A stretch of DNA of 64,000 nt from Caloranaerobacter sp. TR13 (GCF_001316435.1 NZ_JXLL01000001.1:124001-188000), one strand, 5' to 3'; shown: positions 1-8,077, counted from the stretch's first letter. Numbers and translations are program-made. The notes: generated by a model from the sequence alone, not told the origin.

Positions 1-897
1 ATATCTTTAGCAAGCATAATCTTAGTAGCGATAATGAGCTTTATTTTTGCCGATTTTATAACAAAACCAATATCTGAAATGACTAAAGCTATAACTAAAA
101 TGGCGCAGGGGAATTTAGGACAGAAAGTTGAAATTAAGACAAATGATGAATTTAAGCAGTTAGCTAATGCTTTTAATGTTATGAGTACTAAACTAAGTCA
201 AGTTGATAAACAGAGAAAGGATTTCGTAGCGAATGTTTCGCATGAATTAAGAACACCACTGTCTTCTATTAAATTACTTTCTGAGTCTTTATTACATCAA
301 AAAGAAGTAGATGCTTTAGTTTATAGAGAATTTTTGCAGGATATAGACTCAGAAATAGATAGATTAAATAGCATAATTGACGATTTGCTTATCTTAGTTG
401 ATTTGGATAAGGAAAAATTAACACTTGACTTTAAAATAACATATATTAACTTTTTGGTAGAAAAGATAATTGCTAGACTTAAGCCTTTAGCTGACAATAA
501 GAAAATAAGATTGGATTATATAGAAAAGGAAAAAATACAGATAAAGGTAGACACCAACAAAATACAGCAGGCTGTTATAAATATTATTCATAATGCAATT
601 AAATATACTCCTGAAGGAGGTAGAGTAGAGGTAAAACTATACACTGAAGGTGATTATGTAGTGATTCGTGTTAAAGATAACGGGATAGGTATACCTAAAG
701 AAAGCTTACCTCAAATTTTTGATAGATTTTATAGAGTTGATAAGGCTAGGTCAAGAAGTACTGGTGGTACTGGATTGGGATTATCAATTGCATATCAAAT
801 AGTAAGTTTACATCAGGGAACTATAGATGTACAAAGTGAATTAGGAAAGGGAAGTACATTTTATATTAAGATACCTATTGATTTGAACTTAGCTTAA
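1..897 (+). CDS. Sensor histidine kinase (C-terminal part, 5' end outside window)
   Basis: The frame is open from base 1, so the true start lies upstream. The visible part is 298 residues. It begins with the end of a membrane segment, followed by a HAMP linker (E-M then G-N-L motif), a HisKA dimerisation domain with the H-box VSHELRTPL (phospho-accepting His codon at 241-243), and a HATPase domain with an N-box (IIHNAIKYTP), G1 (DNGIGIP) and G2 (GTGLGLSIA). This is the PhoR/ResE/WalK-type layout of a membrane kinase that phosphorylates a response regulator, which is probably encoded just upstream. The stimulus cannot be told because the sensor part is missing. A GerMN lipoprotein follows after 15 bases, so the two are probably co-transcribed. 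Confidence 0.93.
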   Translation: MSLASIILVAIMSFIFADFITKPISEMTKAITKMAQGNLGQKVEIKTNDEFKQLANAFNVMSTKLSQVDKQRKDFVANVSHELRTPLSSIKLLSESLLHQKEVDALVYREFLQDIDSEIDRLNSIIDDLLILVDLDKEKLTLDFKITYINFLVEKIIARLKPLADNKKIRLDYIEKEKIQIKVDTNKIQQAVINIIHNAIKYTPEGGRVEVKLYTEGDYVVIRVKDNGIGIPKESLPQIFDRFYRVDKARSRSTGGTGLGLSIAYQIVSLHQGTIDVQSELGKGSTFYIKIPIDLNLA

Positions 898-912
898 TTC
901 GGAGGGTTTAAG

Positions 913-1797
913 ATGAAAAGTAAAATCTTAATATTAGCTTTGATTTTTATTTTCTTTTTTACAGGTTGTTACGAGAAAAAAACGATATATGAAGAATTAA
1001 ATAATTATCAGCCTATTAATCCCTTTCCTGAAAAAAATATTCATAATATAACTCTTTATTTTCCAAATAAGGATTTGAACTATTTAGTTCCTGAAATTAG
1101 AGAAGTTGATATAAGAGATCAGCCGATTGAAAAAATAATTATTGAAGAATTGCTAAAAGGAACTCAAAATGAAGAATTAACTAGTTTAATACCTCCAGAA
1201 GCAAGACTGATTTCAACAGATATTGTTGGCAAAGTTATATATTTGAATTTTTCAAAAGAATTAATAAAAGAAAGTATGAGTGAAAAAGAAGAAGCACTAG
1301 TGTTATATTCTATTATTAATTCAGCTGCACAGATTGAGAATGTGGAAAAAGTACAAATACTTATAGAGGGTGAAGCTAGAGAAGTATTTTATAAATATTT
1401 TACTATTGATAAACCTAAAGCGCCTAGTTCATTAATTATCAATAATAAATATGTTAGTCCAATCAGTACAGTTATAAAATATTATGATAACATTATTGAT
1501 CAAAATTATATTGAAGTTGCTAATTTGTTTCATATTAATGGAGACAAAAATATAAATTATTATACTATGAAATCTTATTTTCAAGACTATTATGGTAATA
1601 TTTCAAAATATTTAGTGAAAGAATATAAAATAAATAATTATGATAAATTTGTTGATATCTATGTAGTTTTAGAATTGTTCTATAATAACGATATGAATAA
1701 GAAAAGACAAGAGCAGGAGTTTATTTTAATTTTAAAAAATGGTAAATTTAAAATTAATGAAATATTGAACAAAAACTTTCTAATAAATATAAAGTAA
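913..1797 (+). CDS. GerMN-domain lipoprotein
   Basis: A 294-residue exported lipoprotein. The N-terminus has a short basic start, a hydrophobic stretch and a lipobox ending at Cys (FFTGC, near residue 19). Residues about 45-160 match the GerMN domain first described in the spore germination/sporulation protein GerM (pattern LYFP...L..G.....LIP..., then YLNFS and VQILIEG). The C-terminal 110 residues look like a small alpha+beta NTF2-like domain. The start is ATG preceded by CGGAGGG. It lies 15 bases behind a sensor kinase gene, so the lipoprotein may modulate that kinase or cell-wall remodelling; this is inference from context only. It has a single GerMN domain, whereas classical GerM has two. 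Confidence 0.8.
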   Translation: MKSKILILALIFIFFFTGCYEKKTIYEELNNYQPINPFPEKNIHNITLYFPNKDLNYLVPEIREVDIRDQPIEKIIIEELLKGTQNEELTSLIPPEARLISTDIVGKVIYLNFSKELIKESMSEKEEALVLYSIINSAAQIENVEKVQILIEGEAREVFYKYFTIDKPKAPSSLIINNKYVSPISTVIKYYDNIIDQNYIEVANLFHINGDKNINYYTMKSYFQDYYGNISKYLVKEYKINNYDKFVDIYVVLELFYNNDMNKKRQEQEFILILKNGKFKINEILNKNFLINIK

Positions 1798-1851
1798 AAA
1801 ATACTTGAAAATATATTAAAAAGTAACTATAATTAATATTGCAGCAGTAAT

Positions 1852-1948
1852 GGGGGTAGATGGCGGCTGGTGTCGCCTCTGGTCTTCAAAACCAGTACGG
1901 GGCGTTAGGAGCGTCCTGGGTGGGTTCGATTCCCACATATCCCCGCCA
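1852..1948 (+). tRNA. selC: tRNA-Sec (anticodon TCA), CCA encoded
   Basis: The sequence folds as a selenocysteine tRNA. The acceptor stem is GGGGGTA with TATCCCC, then a G discriminator and genomic CCA. There is a long D stem GGCG/CGCC, an anticodon stem CTGGT/ACCAG enclosing CTTCAAA (anticodon TCA, reads UGA), an extended variable arm (GGGGCG with CGTCCT) and a T arm GTGGG-TTCGATT-CCCAC. Its length of 97 with CCA and its big variable arm fit tRNA-Sec and not a Ser or Leu tRNA. selA, selB and selD are not in this window. Confidence 0.95.
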
Positions 1949-1971
1949 TTAATTGATATTTAGAAAAATAT

Positions 1972-1996
1972 GCGACATAGAAGTCGCTTTTTTTAT
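1972..1996 (+). terminator. Rho-independent terminator of tRNA-Sec
   Basis: A GCGAC / GTCGC hairpin with a 6-base loop is followed directly by seven T residues. It sits 24 bases after the CCA end. Confidence 0.8.
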
Positions 1997-2020
1997 TTTT
2001 TGCATTTTTTGTTACATTCT

Positions 2021-2048
2021 TTGAATTTAATTTTAGTATTGGTATAAT
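2021..2048 (+). promoter_or_regulatory. Probable sigma-A promoter for the Usp-like gene
   Basis: TTGAAT, 16 bases, then TATAAT. It lies about 70 bases upstream of the ATG of the Usp-like gene and downstream of the tRNA terminator. Confidence 0.55.
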
Positions 2049-2116
2049 TATAGTAGTGGGGTATTGAAAATATATTCACATTTAAATATAAATTGCTTAT
2101 TGAAAGGGGATTTCCT

Positions 2117-2500
2117 ATGAGGTCAGGAAAGAATATAATGGTTTGTGTTACACAACAAAGAACTTGTGAAAGATTAATTATGAAAGGATATAAAGCTGTA
2201 AAAAGCGATAATGATAAATTATTTGTAATACATGTAGTTAACGAAAAAGATAATTTCTTGAACAATTCAAGTGATGGAGAGGCTTTGGAATATTTATTTA
2301 ATGTTTCAAAAAAAGTAGGTGCTGATTTAACTGTATTAAGATCAAAAGACGTAGTGAAAGCCATGGCTGATTTCGCTAGAAAGCACAATATTACTAATAT
2401 TATTATGGGTGCTTCACCAGACGGTGAGGATTTAAAAGATCACAAAATAGCAATGAAACTAAAGCAGATGTTACCATTTGTTGACTTTACTATTGTTTAG
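2117..2500 (+). CDS. Universal-stress-protein-like (UspA fold) protein
   Basis: A 127-residue soluble protein. The N-terminal strand NIMVCVT and the C-terminal nucleotide-loop region NIIMGASPDGE fit the UspA/adenine nucleotide alpha-hydrolase-like fold. It resembles the Usp domain found in KdpD-type kinases more than full-length UspA, whose loop is usually GxxGxxG. The ATG at 2117 was chosen because AAAGGGGAT lies 6 bases upstream; an earlier in-frame start has no such site. It stands between tRNA-Sec and a DsrE-like gene. The ligand and role are unknown; general stress or nucleotide sensing is a family-level inference. Confidence 0.7.
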   Translation: MRSGKNIMVCVTQQRTCERLIMKGYKAVKSDNDKLFVIHVVNEKDNFLNNSSDGEALEYLFNVSKKVGADLTVLRSKDVVKAMADFARKHNITNIIMGASPDGEDLKDHKIAMKLKQMLPFVDFTIV

Positions 2501-2519
2501 AAATGATTGAATTAAACAA

Positions 2520-2572
2520 ACTCTCTTGGGAATAATAAAAATGCTATAAGTAATATATTTATCCAAGGGAGT
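2520..2572 (+). promoter_or_regulatory. Hairpin sequestering the Shine-Dalgarno of the DsrE-like gene
   Basis: ACTCTCTTGG (2520-2529) pairs with CCAAGGGAGT (2563-2572) over 10 bp with one G-U, enclosing a 33-base AT-rich loop. The 3' arm contains AAGGGAG, the only ribosome binding site for the ATG at 2579. The hairpin is also followed by TGTTTTT and so might act as a weak terminator of the upstream gene. Confidence 0.6.
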
Positions 2573-2578
2573 GTTTTT

Positions 2579-3055
2579 ATGGGAAAAAGACTAAATTTAC
2601 TAGTGTTTAGTGGTGATTATGATAAAGCTTTAGCTTCTTTAATCATTGCTAATGGTGCCAAGGACTTAGGTATAGATGTAACTATGTTTTTTGCATTTTG
2701 GGGCTTATTAGTTATAAGAGATCCAGATAAAATAGAATTTGAAAAGAAATCTTTTCTTCAAAAGATATTTAGCCTTTTTATACCAAAGGGGATAGAAAAT
2801 TTGAGTTTATCAAAAATGAATATGGGTGGAATGGGACAGAAAATGTTAAAAAAGATGATGAAAGAAAGCAATAAACCACTACTTGTTGATTTTTTAAATG
2901 GTGCTAGGAAAAAAGGAGTTAAATTCTATGGTTGTAAGTTATCACAAGAGGTAATGGGCTTTAAAAAAGAAGAATTAATACCAGAAGTAGAAATTATAGA
3001 AGTATATGAATATCTCAAAGATGCTTTAGAGTCAGATATACAATTATTCATTTAA
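2579..3055 (+). CDS. DsrE/DsrF/DrsH-like family protein
   Basis: A 158-residue protein. The opening LNLLVFSGDYDKALASLIIANGA and the central VTMFFAFWGL segment match the DsrE/DrsE superfamily (YchN/TusD fold). Some members carry out sulfur relay on a conserved Cys. There is one Cys here (FYGCKLSQEVMG) at the position where DsrE-like proteins place the functional Cys. A Met/Lys-rich insert (MNMGGMGQKMLKKMM) is typical of the DrsE-related family found with persulfide or rhodanese proteins, none of which is nearby. A DUF1232 gene follows after 19 bases. The ribosome binding site is buried in a hairpin. The exact reaction is unknown. Confidence 0.75.
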   Translation: MGKRLNLLVFSGDYDKALASLIIANGAKDLGIDVTMFFAFWGLLVIRDPDKIEFEKKSFLQKIFSLFIPKGIENLSLSKMNMGGMGQKMLKKMMKESNKPLLVDFLNGARKKGVKFYGCKLSQEVMGFKKEELIPEVEIIEVYEYLKDALESDIQLFI

Positions 3056-3074
3056 AGAAAAATGGGGGGACGAT

Positions 3075-3350
3075 ATGTCTTTTATTAAAAGAGCATCTAT
3101 AGCTATAAAATATTTATTAGATTCAAATGTTCCATTTTCAAAAAAAATATGGATTATATTAGGGCTTATCTATTTAATTAGTCCAATTGATCTATTACCA
3201 GAACCAATATTAGGATTTGGTATAATTGATGATATTGTTTTAATAATGTACATTTTAGCAAAACTAGCTAAGGATTTAGATGAATATATGAATAAAGAGA
3301 AAAAAATAATAGAAAATGTCGAATATGAAGTTAAAGACGAAAAAGATTAA
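3075..3350 (+). CDS. DUF1232 (YkvA-like) small membrane protein
   Basis: A 91-residue protein. It contains the DUF1232/YkvA signature YLISPIDLLPEP...GIIDDIVLI in residues about 34-57, within a hydrophobic region likely to sit in the membrane, and ends in a charged tail. The start has GGGGGGACG 5 bases upstream. It is probably in one operon with the DsrE-like gene. Biochemical function is not established for the family. Confidence 0.85.
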   Translation: MSFIKRASIAIKYLLDSNVPFSKKIWIILGLIYLISPIDLLPEPILGFGIIDDIVLIMYILAKLAKDLDEYMNKEKKIIENVEYEVKDEKD

Positions 3351-3378
3351 ATATATTCATATTTGATGTCTAAAAACT

Positions 3379-3407
3379 GTGACAATTCATATAAAAAATG
3401 GTAAAAT
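3379..3407 (+). promoter_or_regulatory. Probable promoter of the pseudokinase-like gene
   Basis: GTGACA, 17 bases, then TAAAAT, about 30 bases upstream of the ATG at 3438. One mismatch to consensus in each hexamer. Confidence 0.5.
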
Positions 3408-3437
3408 AGACATATAATCAATCGAAAGGAAGATTAT

Positions 3438-4823
3438 ATGTCGAGTAAAATATTTGAAAATCTTACCGTCATAGACATATATATTGAGAATAAATACCAG
3501 AAAATTTTAAGATGTAAAGGGAAAATTTCTGGTGAAGAGTATCTAGTAAATATTTTATTTGACAAGAGTTTATTTAAAAAAGAAGAACTAATTGTATTAA
3601 AAGAAGAATTTGATTTAGTAGAAAAGGTTGAAGAAACTGAAAAAGCTGTTTACATAATTACTAGACATGATGTCTATGAAGATATTTATGAACATATTCA
3701 AAAAAATAAAATTACACTTAGCAATCAAATTAATTATGCAACTTTAATCTTAGAAAAAATAAATAAGATTAAATATTTACCATTAGAAGTTATATCATCA
3801 GCTGTACAAAATAACAATATTAAAGTAGATGAGAATGATAAATTGATTTTTACAGGACTAATAATTTTATCTGATGATAAACTTGTATCATATGGTCAAA
3901 TCTTAAAAGATATCGCTAATTTATTACATATAATTTTTGGCGGTAGTGAGATTTCTAATGAAAAAATATCTAAAGAAATACCACCAGATATACAGAAAAT
4001 AATCGTAAAGTGTTTGGAAGAAAGATATGTAACTTTTGATGAAGTATTAAAAGATTTGAAATCATCTAAAATATACAGATTAATTAATCCAGAAAGAGAA
4101 GAAGGAAGAAAGATTCATTCTGTTAGAACAAATCTAAAGAAGAGAAAAATGAAGTTCAAAATTAAGAAAAGTGCTCTTGTTCTAGCTATAATTGCGCTTA
4201 TGCTATTGCCATTTGCAGCTATTTCAATAGGCAAGATGATAAAGTTAAATAAAGAAACAAAAGTTACAATGAATGAAGAAATTACTATAAGTGACTTAGA
4301 AGATAAAAGCAAAACACAAAAAAATGATGTATTTGAGCAATATGATATAGCAGATAAAGAAAATGATAATACTTATGATGATGAAGAGCTTTTAAGTTAC
4401 TTTAATGAGGAGATAATTAATTCATTAAATGAAACAAATGTAGCAAGTATTTCTGAAGAAAAATTTTTCCGAGGTAGTTATTCGCTTAAGGTAAATAATT
4501 CTGAAGGTAAAAACGATGAATTCTTAATAGGATTAGTTGATTTGAGTAATGAAAAATTCGATTATTTAAAAAATAGGAATGTAGATATTTCTATGTGGAT
4601 AAATTCAAACCAAACACAAGATGCGATTATAACTTTGGAATTAACGAATAACGATAAAATTCTCAGCAAGGTTAGCAAAAAAATATATATTATTAAAAAT
4701 AACTGGACTTTATATAATTTAAATATAAATACAGATGCAGGAGAGTATATAAAGATTTATATTACATCAGAAAAAGCAAGTGATATATGGATAGATTCAT
4801 TTTCAGTAGAAATATTAAAGTAG
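3438..4823 (+). CDS. Pseudokinase-like membrane protein with extracellular beta-sandwich domain
   Basis: A 461-residue protein. Residues about 1-215 loosely resemble a degenerate Ser/Thr kinase fold: an N-lobe-like beta region, a region ending YGQILKDIANLLHIIFGG, then IPPDIQKIIVKCLEERYVTFDEVLKDL, which is the typical end of a kinase C-lobe. No glycine loop, HRD or DFG motif is visible, so catalysis is unlikely. A basic stretch (KKRKMKFKIKK) precedes one membrane helix (about 236-258). An acidic linker follows, then about 135 residues that look like a CBM-type jelly roll (FFRGSYSLKVNN..., ...WTLYNLNI..., ...WIDSFSVEI). The topology is cytoplasmic kinase-like domain, membrane, external ligand-binding domain. 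Function unknown. Both domain assignments are pattern-based inference. Confidence 0.6.
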   Translation: MSSKIFENLTVIDIYIENKYQKILRCKGKISGEEYLVNILFDKSLFKKEELIVLKEEFDLVEKVEETEKAVYIITRHDVYEDIYEHIQKNKITLSNQINYATLILEKINKIKYLPLEVISSAVQNNNIKVDENDKLIFTGLIILSDDKLVSYGQILKDIANLLHIIFGGSEISNEKISKEIPPDIQKIIVKCLEERYVTFDEVLKDLKSSKIYRLINPEREEGRKIHSVRTNLKKRKMKFKIKKSALVLAIIALMLLPFAAISIGKMIKLNKETKVTMNEEITISDLEDKSKTQKNDVFEQYDIADKENDNTYDDEELLSYFNEEIINSLNETNVASISEEKFFRGSYSLKVNNSEGKNDEFLIGLVDLSNEKFDYLKNRNVDISMWINSNQTQDAIITLELTNNDKILSKVSKKIYIIKNNWTLYNLNINTDAGEYIKIYITSEKASDIWIDSFSVEILK

Positions 4824-4840
4824 GGCAATACGCCCTACTT
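4818..4840. terminator. Bidirectional terminator between convergent genes
   Basis: AAGTAGGGC / GCCCTACTT with a 5-base loop lies between the pseudokinase-like gene and the convergent SASP gene. The T-tract is short on both sides. Confidence 0.65.
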
Positions 4841-4846
4841 TATGTA

Positions 4847-5077
4847 TTATTTAAGTTTATTTGCTAAATCACGTTCTGCTTGTTCTATCATTCTTCTTAC
4901 CATGTAACCTCCTACATATCCTGCGTATTTACCACCGTTTTTTAAAACTTCTCTTGTAATTGGGTCTATGTCTTCTCTTTCGTGTATTTTATCAAGACCT
5001 AGTTCGCTTGCAATTTCTAGTTTTAATTCCATTAAAGCTTGTCGCGCTTCTGGCGCAGGTCTATTTCTTCTTGCCAT
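4847..5077 (-). CDS. Alpha/beta-type small acid-soluble spore protein (SASP)
   Basis: A 76-residue protein of the alpha/beta SASP family, which coats spore DNA and protects it from UV and heat. It shows both family signatures: KLEIASELGL, which holds the E-I-A germination protease (GPR) cleavage site, and the C-terminal helix GKYAGYVGGYMVRRMIE. Length is normal. The start ATG follows AAAGGAG. Expression late in the forespore is expected; no sigma-G promoter could be assigned with confidence. The protease that degrades SASPs on germination, gpr, is encoded at 44.7 kb in this window. Confidence 0.96.
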   Translation of the reverse strand: MARRNRPAPEARQALMELKLEIASELGLDKIHEREDIDPITREVLKNGGKYAGYVGGYMVRRMIEQAERDLANKLK

Positions 5078-5265
5078 TTCAACAACTCCTTTCTTTTTTA
5101 TTTATAGTTTTCCTAATATTTGTTTAATTAAATCATGATAAATTTACCAAATAATTATATATAAGACTTAAAACTGGACATACACAAAAATTTAGAATTA
5201 CGAATAAATTATAAAATAGATATGATATGGACGAAAATGAATATCAATTGAAAAGGAGGATTATA

Positions 5266-6354
5266 ATGAAAGGTAAAATCAAAAGAGTATTTCCAGGAGG
5301 TAATACTGCGAAAGGATTTTATTCGTACTACGACTATATAATAGAAGACGATGCAAACCGAATTTTTGTTGTAAAAGGTGGTCCAGGAGTAGGTAAGTCT
5401 TCTATGATGAAGAGAGTAGCTCAAGATTTATTAGAATTAGGTTATGATGTTGAATATCATCATTGTTCATCTGACAATAATTCTATTGATGGAATTGTTA
5501 TTCCAGAGCTAAACGTGGCAATGATTGATGGTACAGCACCACATGTAGTTGACCCTAAAAACCCAGGAGCAGTAGATGAAATAATACATTTAGGTGACTA
5601 CTGGGATGTAGACAAAATGGAAAAAAATAAAGAAAATGTATTAAAAACTAATAAAGAAGTAGGTAGATTATTTAGAACTGCATATAAATATTTAGAAGCA
5701 GCAAAACCTATATATGAAGACATAGTTGATAAAAATAGTGAAGCAATGGATTTTGGAAAAGTAAATATAGAAATTCAAAAATTGATTGAAGAAATATTTG
5801 GAGATATAAAAGTAAGTGAAAAAACAGGAAAAGATAGACATTTATTTGGTAGTGCATATACACCAAAAGGATGGGTAGAATTTACAGATACTATTTTGCA
5901 AGATGCAGAGAGAATATATTACATTAAAGGTGATATAGGTACAGGTAAGAGTACATTATTGAAAAGAGTATATAAAGAAGCACAGAGAAGAGGATTAGAT
6001 GTTGAAGTATATCATACACCACTAATACCAGAAAAAATAGAGACAGTATTTATCAAAGGTATAAATGTTGGATTAACAACTAGCGAAATGTTTAAAGATA
6101 AGAATAAAAAAGTTATAGATTTGAATAAATTCTTGGATATGAAACTAATAGAAAAATATCAAAGCGAACTTGAATATGATAAGGAAATAATGAATGACTT
6201 AATAGAAAATGCAATAAAGGTTATTAAAAAAGCCAAAGAAACACACGACTTACTAGAAACAAACTATGTACCAAATATGAACTTTGATGAGGTGGAGAAA
6301 GCAAGAAAAGAGATTGTAAGAAGGATATTAAGATATAAAAATAGAAGAAGATAA
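5266..6354 (+). CDS. Tandem P-loop ATPase of PRK06851 type
   Basis: A 362-residue protein made of two similar halves. Each begins with a short Phe-Pro/Phe-Gly lead and a Walker A motif: GGPGVGKS in the first half and KGDIGTGKST in the second. After each P-loop comes a similar strand-helix (YDVEYHHCSSDNNSIDGI versus LDVEVYHTPLIPEKIETV), which supports internal duplication. This matches a conserved but uncharacterised ATPase family of spore-forming Firmicutes (PRK06851). The ATG at 5266 was chosen because AAAAGGAGG lies 8 bases upstream; the earlier in-frame ATG at 5227 has no site. A degraded second copy of the 3' end of this gene lies at 8745-8853. Substrate unknown. Confidence 0.8.
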   Translation: MKGKIKRVFPGGNTAKGFYSYYDYIIEDDANRIFVVKGGPGVGKSSMMKRVAQDLLELGYDVEYHHCSSDNNSIDGIVIPELNVAMIDGTAPHVVDPKNPGAVDEIIHLGDYWDVDKMEKNKENVLKTNKEVGRLFRTAYKYLEAAKPIYEDIVDKNSEAMDFGKVNIEIQKLIEEIFGDIKVSEKTGKDRHLFGSAYTPKGWVEFTDTILQDAERIYYIKGDIGTGKSTLLKRVYKEAQRRGLDVEVYHTPLIPEKIETVFIKGINVGLTTSEMFKDKNKKVIDLNKFLDMKLIEKYQSELEYDKEIMNDLIENAIKVIKKAKETHDLLETNYVPNMNFDEVEKARKEIVRRILRYKNRRR

Positions 6355-6396
6355 AAGTTTTCACCAAGGGTATACTGTCCTTGGTGTTATTTTTTT
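6286..6396 (+). repeat. ATPase gene tail plus terminator: parent copy of an imperfect direct repeat
   Basis: The last 23 codons of the ATPase gene and its terminator recur in degraded form at 8745-8853. The segments agatataaaaa and agaagaagataa and the hairpin plus T-run keep the same order and spacing. Confidence 0.65.
6362..6396 (+). terminator. Terminator of the tandem ATPase gene
   Basis: CACCAAGG / CCTTGGTG with a 9-base loop is followed by TTATTTTTTT. It lies 8 bases after the stop codon. Confidence 0.88.
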
Positions 6397-6572
6397 AAAT
6401 TATTGATAAAATATTTATGAAATCAATTCAATATTTCACCTACTTTTTTGATTTATGGTAATATATAGTTAAAGATTACAGAAAGGCTTATGAATAAAGA
6501 TTGTTATATAAAATTATTTTATATTTTGAAGAAAGAAAAAATAGGTTATTGATTTATTGAGTTGAATAAAAG

Positions 6573-7093
6573 CTAATTTATATATATTTTAACAAAATAA
6601 TCATTTTTACCATTGTTTATTAACTTAATAGAATTGAAAGATTCTTTGAAAGTTTTTTCAATCATAAAAAGTGATTTTCTTCTAAATCCTTTGATATCAC
6701 TTATATTATAGGAAATAGACAATAGTTTGTTCTTAATATTGAATGTAATATTTGTATAGTTGTTATTTTTACTCCATTGAAGAATACATAATATTTGACT
6801 TCATCTTTATAGAAAAAACCGTATACTCCATTTTCTAAAGTTTCATTTTTAATTACTATATTTAATTGTTCATCTTTTATACTGTTAATATCTATTTCCC
6901 TGATTAAAATACCATCTTTTAATTGATTAGTGGATATATATTTATTTTTAGGATTTGTTCTTGATGTGTCATTGGTTATTTTATTTTGTTCATTTATTTG
7001 TTGGATACTTTTTTTAGAACATCCTGTAACAAGTAAGGGTAAAAGCAGCAAACTGAAAAATATTATTAAAATGGCTTTGGATTTATTTCCCAA
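6573..7093 (-). pseudogene. Lipoprotein gene with a frameshift
   Basis: A TTG start at 7093 has AGAGGTG 6 bases upstream; an in-frame GTG at 7102 overlaps that site. The product begins with a signal peptide ending in a lipobox (LLVTGC). The reading runs to ...EVKYYVFFNG near 6770 and then goes out of frame, ending by chance at 6701. One base lost after FFNG restores an open frame for about 65 more codons with plausible protein sequence (S-K-N-N-N-Y-T-N-I-T-F, ISYNISDIKGFRRKSLFMIE, SIKLINNGKNDYFVKIYIN) ending at 6573. The join resembles the beta-rich C-terminal domain of small exported PrcB-like proteins, but this is uncertain. The cause is either a real 1-base deletion or a sequencing error. 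The 218 bases between the ATPase stop and this gene hold the ATPase terminator and no other feature I can see. Confidence 0.65.
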
Positions 7094-7285
7094 GATTGAC
7101 ACCTCTTTTGAAAAAGTTATAATATATTACACCATAAATTACAAGTTAATTTACACCAAAATTGGATACTTCAGACAAAATATTAGTACTAAAATAAAAA
7201 CATTTAAAAAATGTAAAGAAAATCTTTTAGTAAAAATATTAAAACATTTAAAAAAATTTAAAAATAAATAAAGGAAGGGTGGAGT

Positions 7286-8077
7286 GTGATTAAAAGAAAC
7301 ATATATATTTTTCTAATGATATGGCTATGCACTGTTATATTAGTGGGATGTGATAATTATACTAAATTAACTTTTAAAGAAGATATAGATTTTATTAAGA
7401 TACAGATTGGAGAAAAATATAAAAAGATTACTAATCTAAAGGATATTGATAATTTGATTTCTTTAATTGAAGAATCAAATTTAAGAAAAATCAAAGAAAA
7501 ACAAAATGTAATATATTATAAAATCAAAATATTTATTCATTCAAATGCAAAAGCAGAATATGATGAAACTACTGTGATTAAAGATATAATATTTTATAAT
7601 GACAACTATTATAAAAGTGAAAGCAATCTAGGGGAGCAGATTGAAAAGATTTATTCAGATATGAGTTATCCAGAGTTAATTGATAAAGATGAAGCTAAAA
7701 AAATTAAAACTAAGAAATTAAATAGAAGGAATTTATCATTACAAAAAGCTTTAGAAGGTTATTGGATTGACTCTAAAGGTAATGGTTTACATTTCGAAGA
7801 TGGACGGTTATATCAAGGAGGATATGAGTTTAGATATCTTATAAATTCTATAGATAGAAATGAAAATTACATACATATTTCATTATTCGGAGTAAAAGGT
7901 TTTTTTGTGAAAGGGAAAAAGCTTTTTGATATGCATATAGCTATAGATGATACTAAAAATAATTTAAAACTTAGAAAAGAAATGGTCGGAGGATATGCAT
8001 ATAATTACAATATGATTTATGTTGATGATGAAAATTACAAACTTGGAACTTATGAATCTGATTTTTTTAGAGATTGA
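7286..8077 (+). CDS. Hypothetical lipoprotein
   Basis: A 263-residue exported protein. The GTG start is preceded by GGAAGGGTGGAG. The signal peptide ends in a lipobox, ILVGC (Cys near residue 22). Residues 30-125 look like a small beta-rich domain. Residues about 150-263 look like a second beta domain of the kind seen in Firmicutes lipoproteins (GYWIDSKGNGLHFEDGRLYQGG..., ...LRKEMVGGYAYNYNMIYVDD). I do not recognise a named family. The AT-rich 190 bases upstream contain the 15-mer AAAACATTTAAAAAA twice, possibly by chance. The gene lies inside the segment bracketed by the two copies of the ATPase gene tail. Confidence 0.7.
   Translation: MIKRNIYIFLMIWLCTVILVGCDNYTKLTFKEDIDFIKIQIGEKYKKITNLKDIDNLISLIEESNLRKIKEKQNVIYYKIKIFIHSNAKAEYDETTVIKDIIFYNDNYYKSESNLGEQIEKIYSDMSYPELIDKDEAKKIKTKKLNRRNLSLQKALEGYWIDSKGNGLHFEDGRLYQGGYEFRYLINSIDRNENYIHISLFGVKGFFVKGKKLFDMHIAIDDTKNNLKLRKEMVGGYAYNYNMIYVDDENYKLGTYESDFFRD

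Noticed and set aside
7195-7260. Direct repeat AAAACATTTAAAAAA in front of the lipoprotein gene.
   Set aside because: Low-complexity A/T sequence; no spacing or context that suggests an operator.
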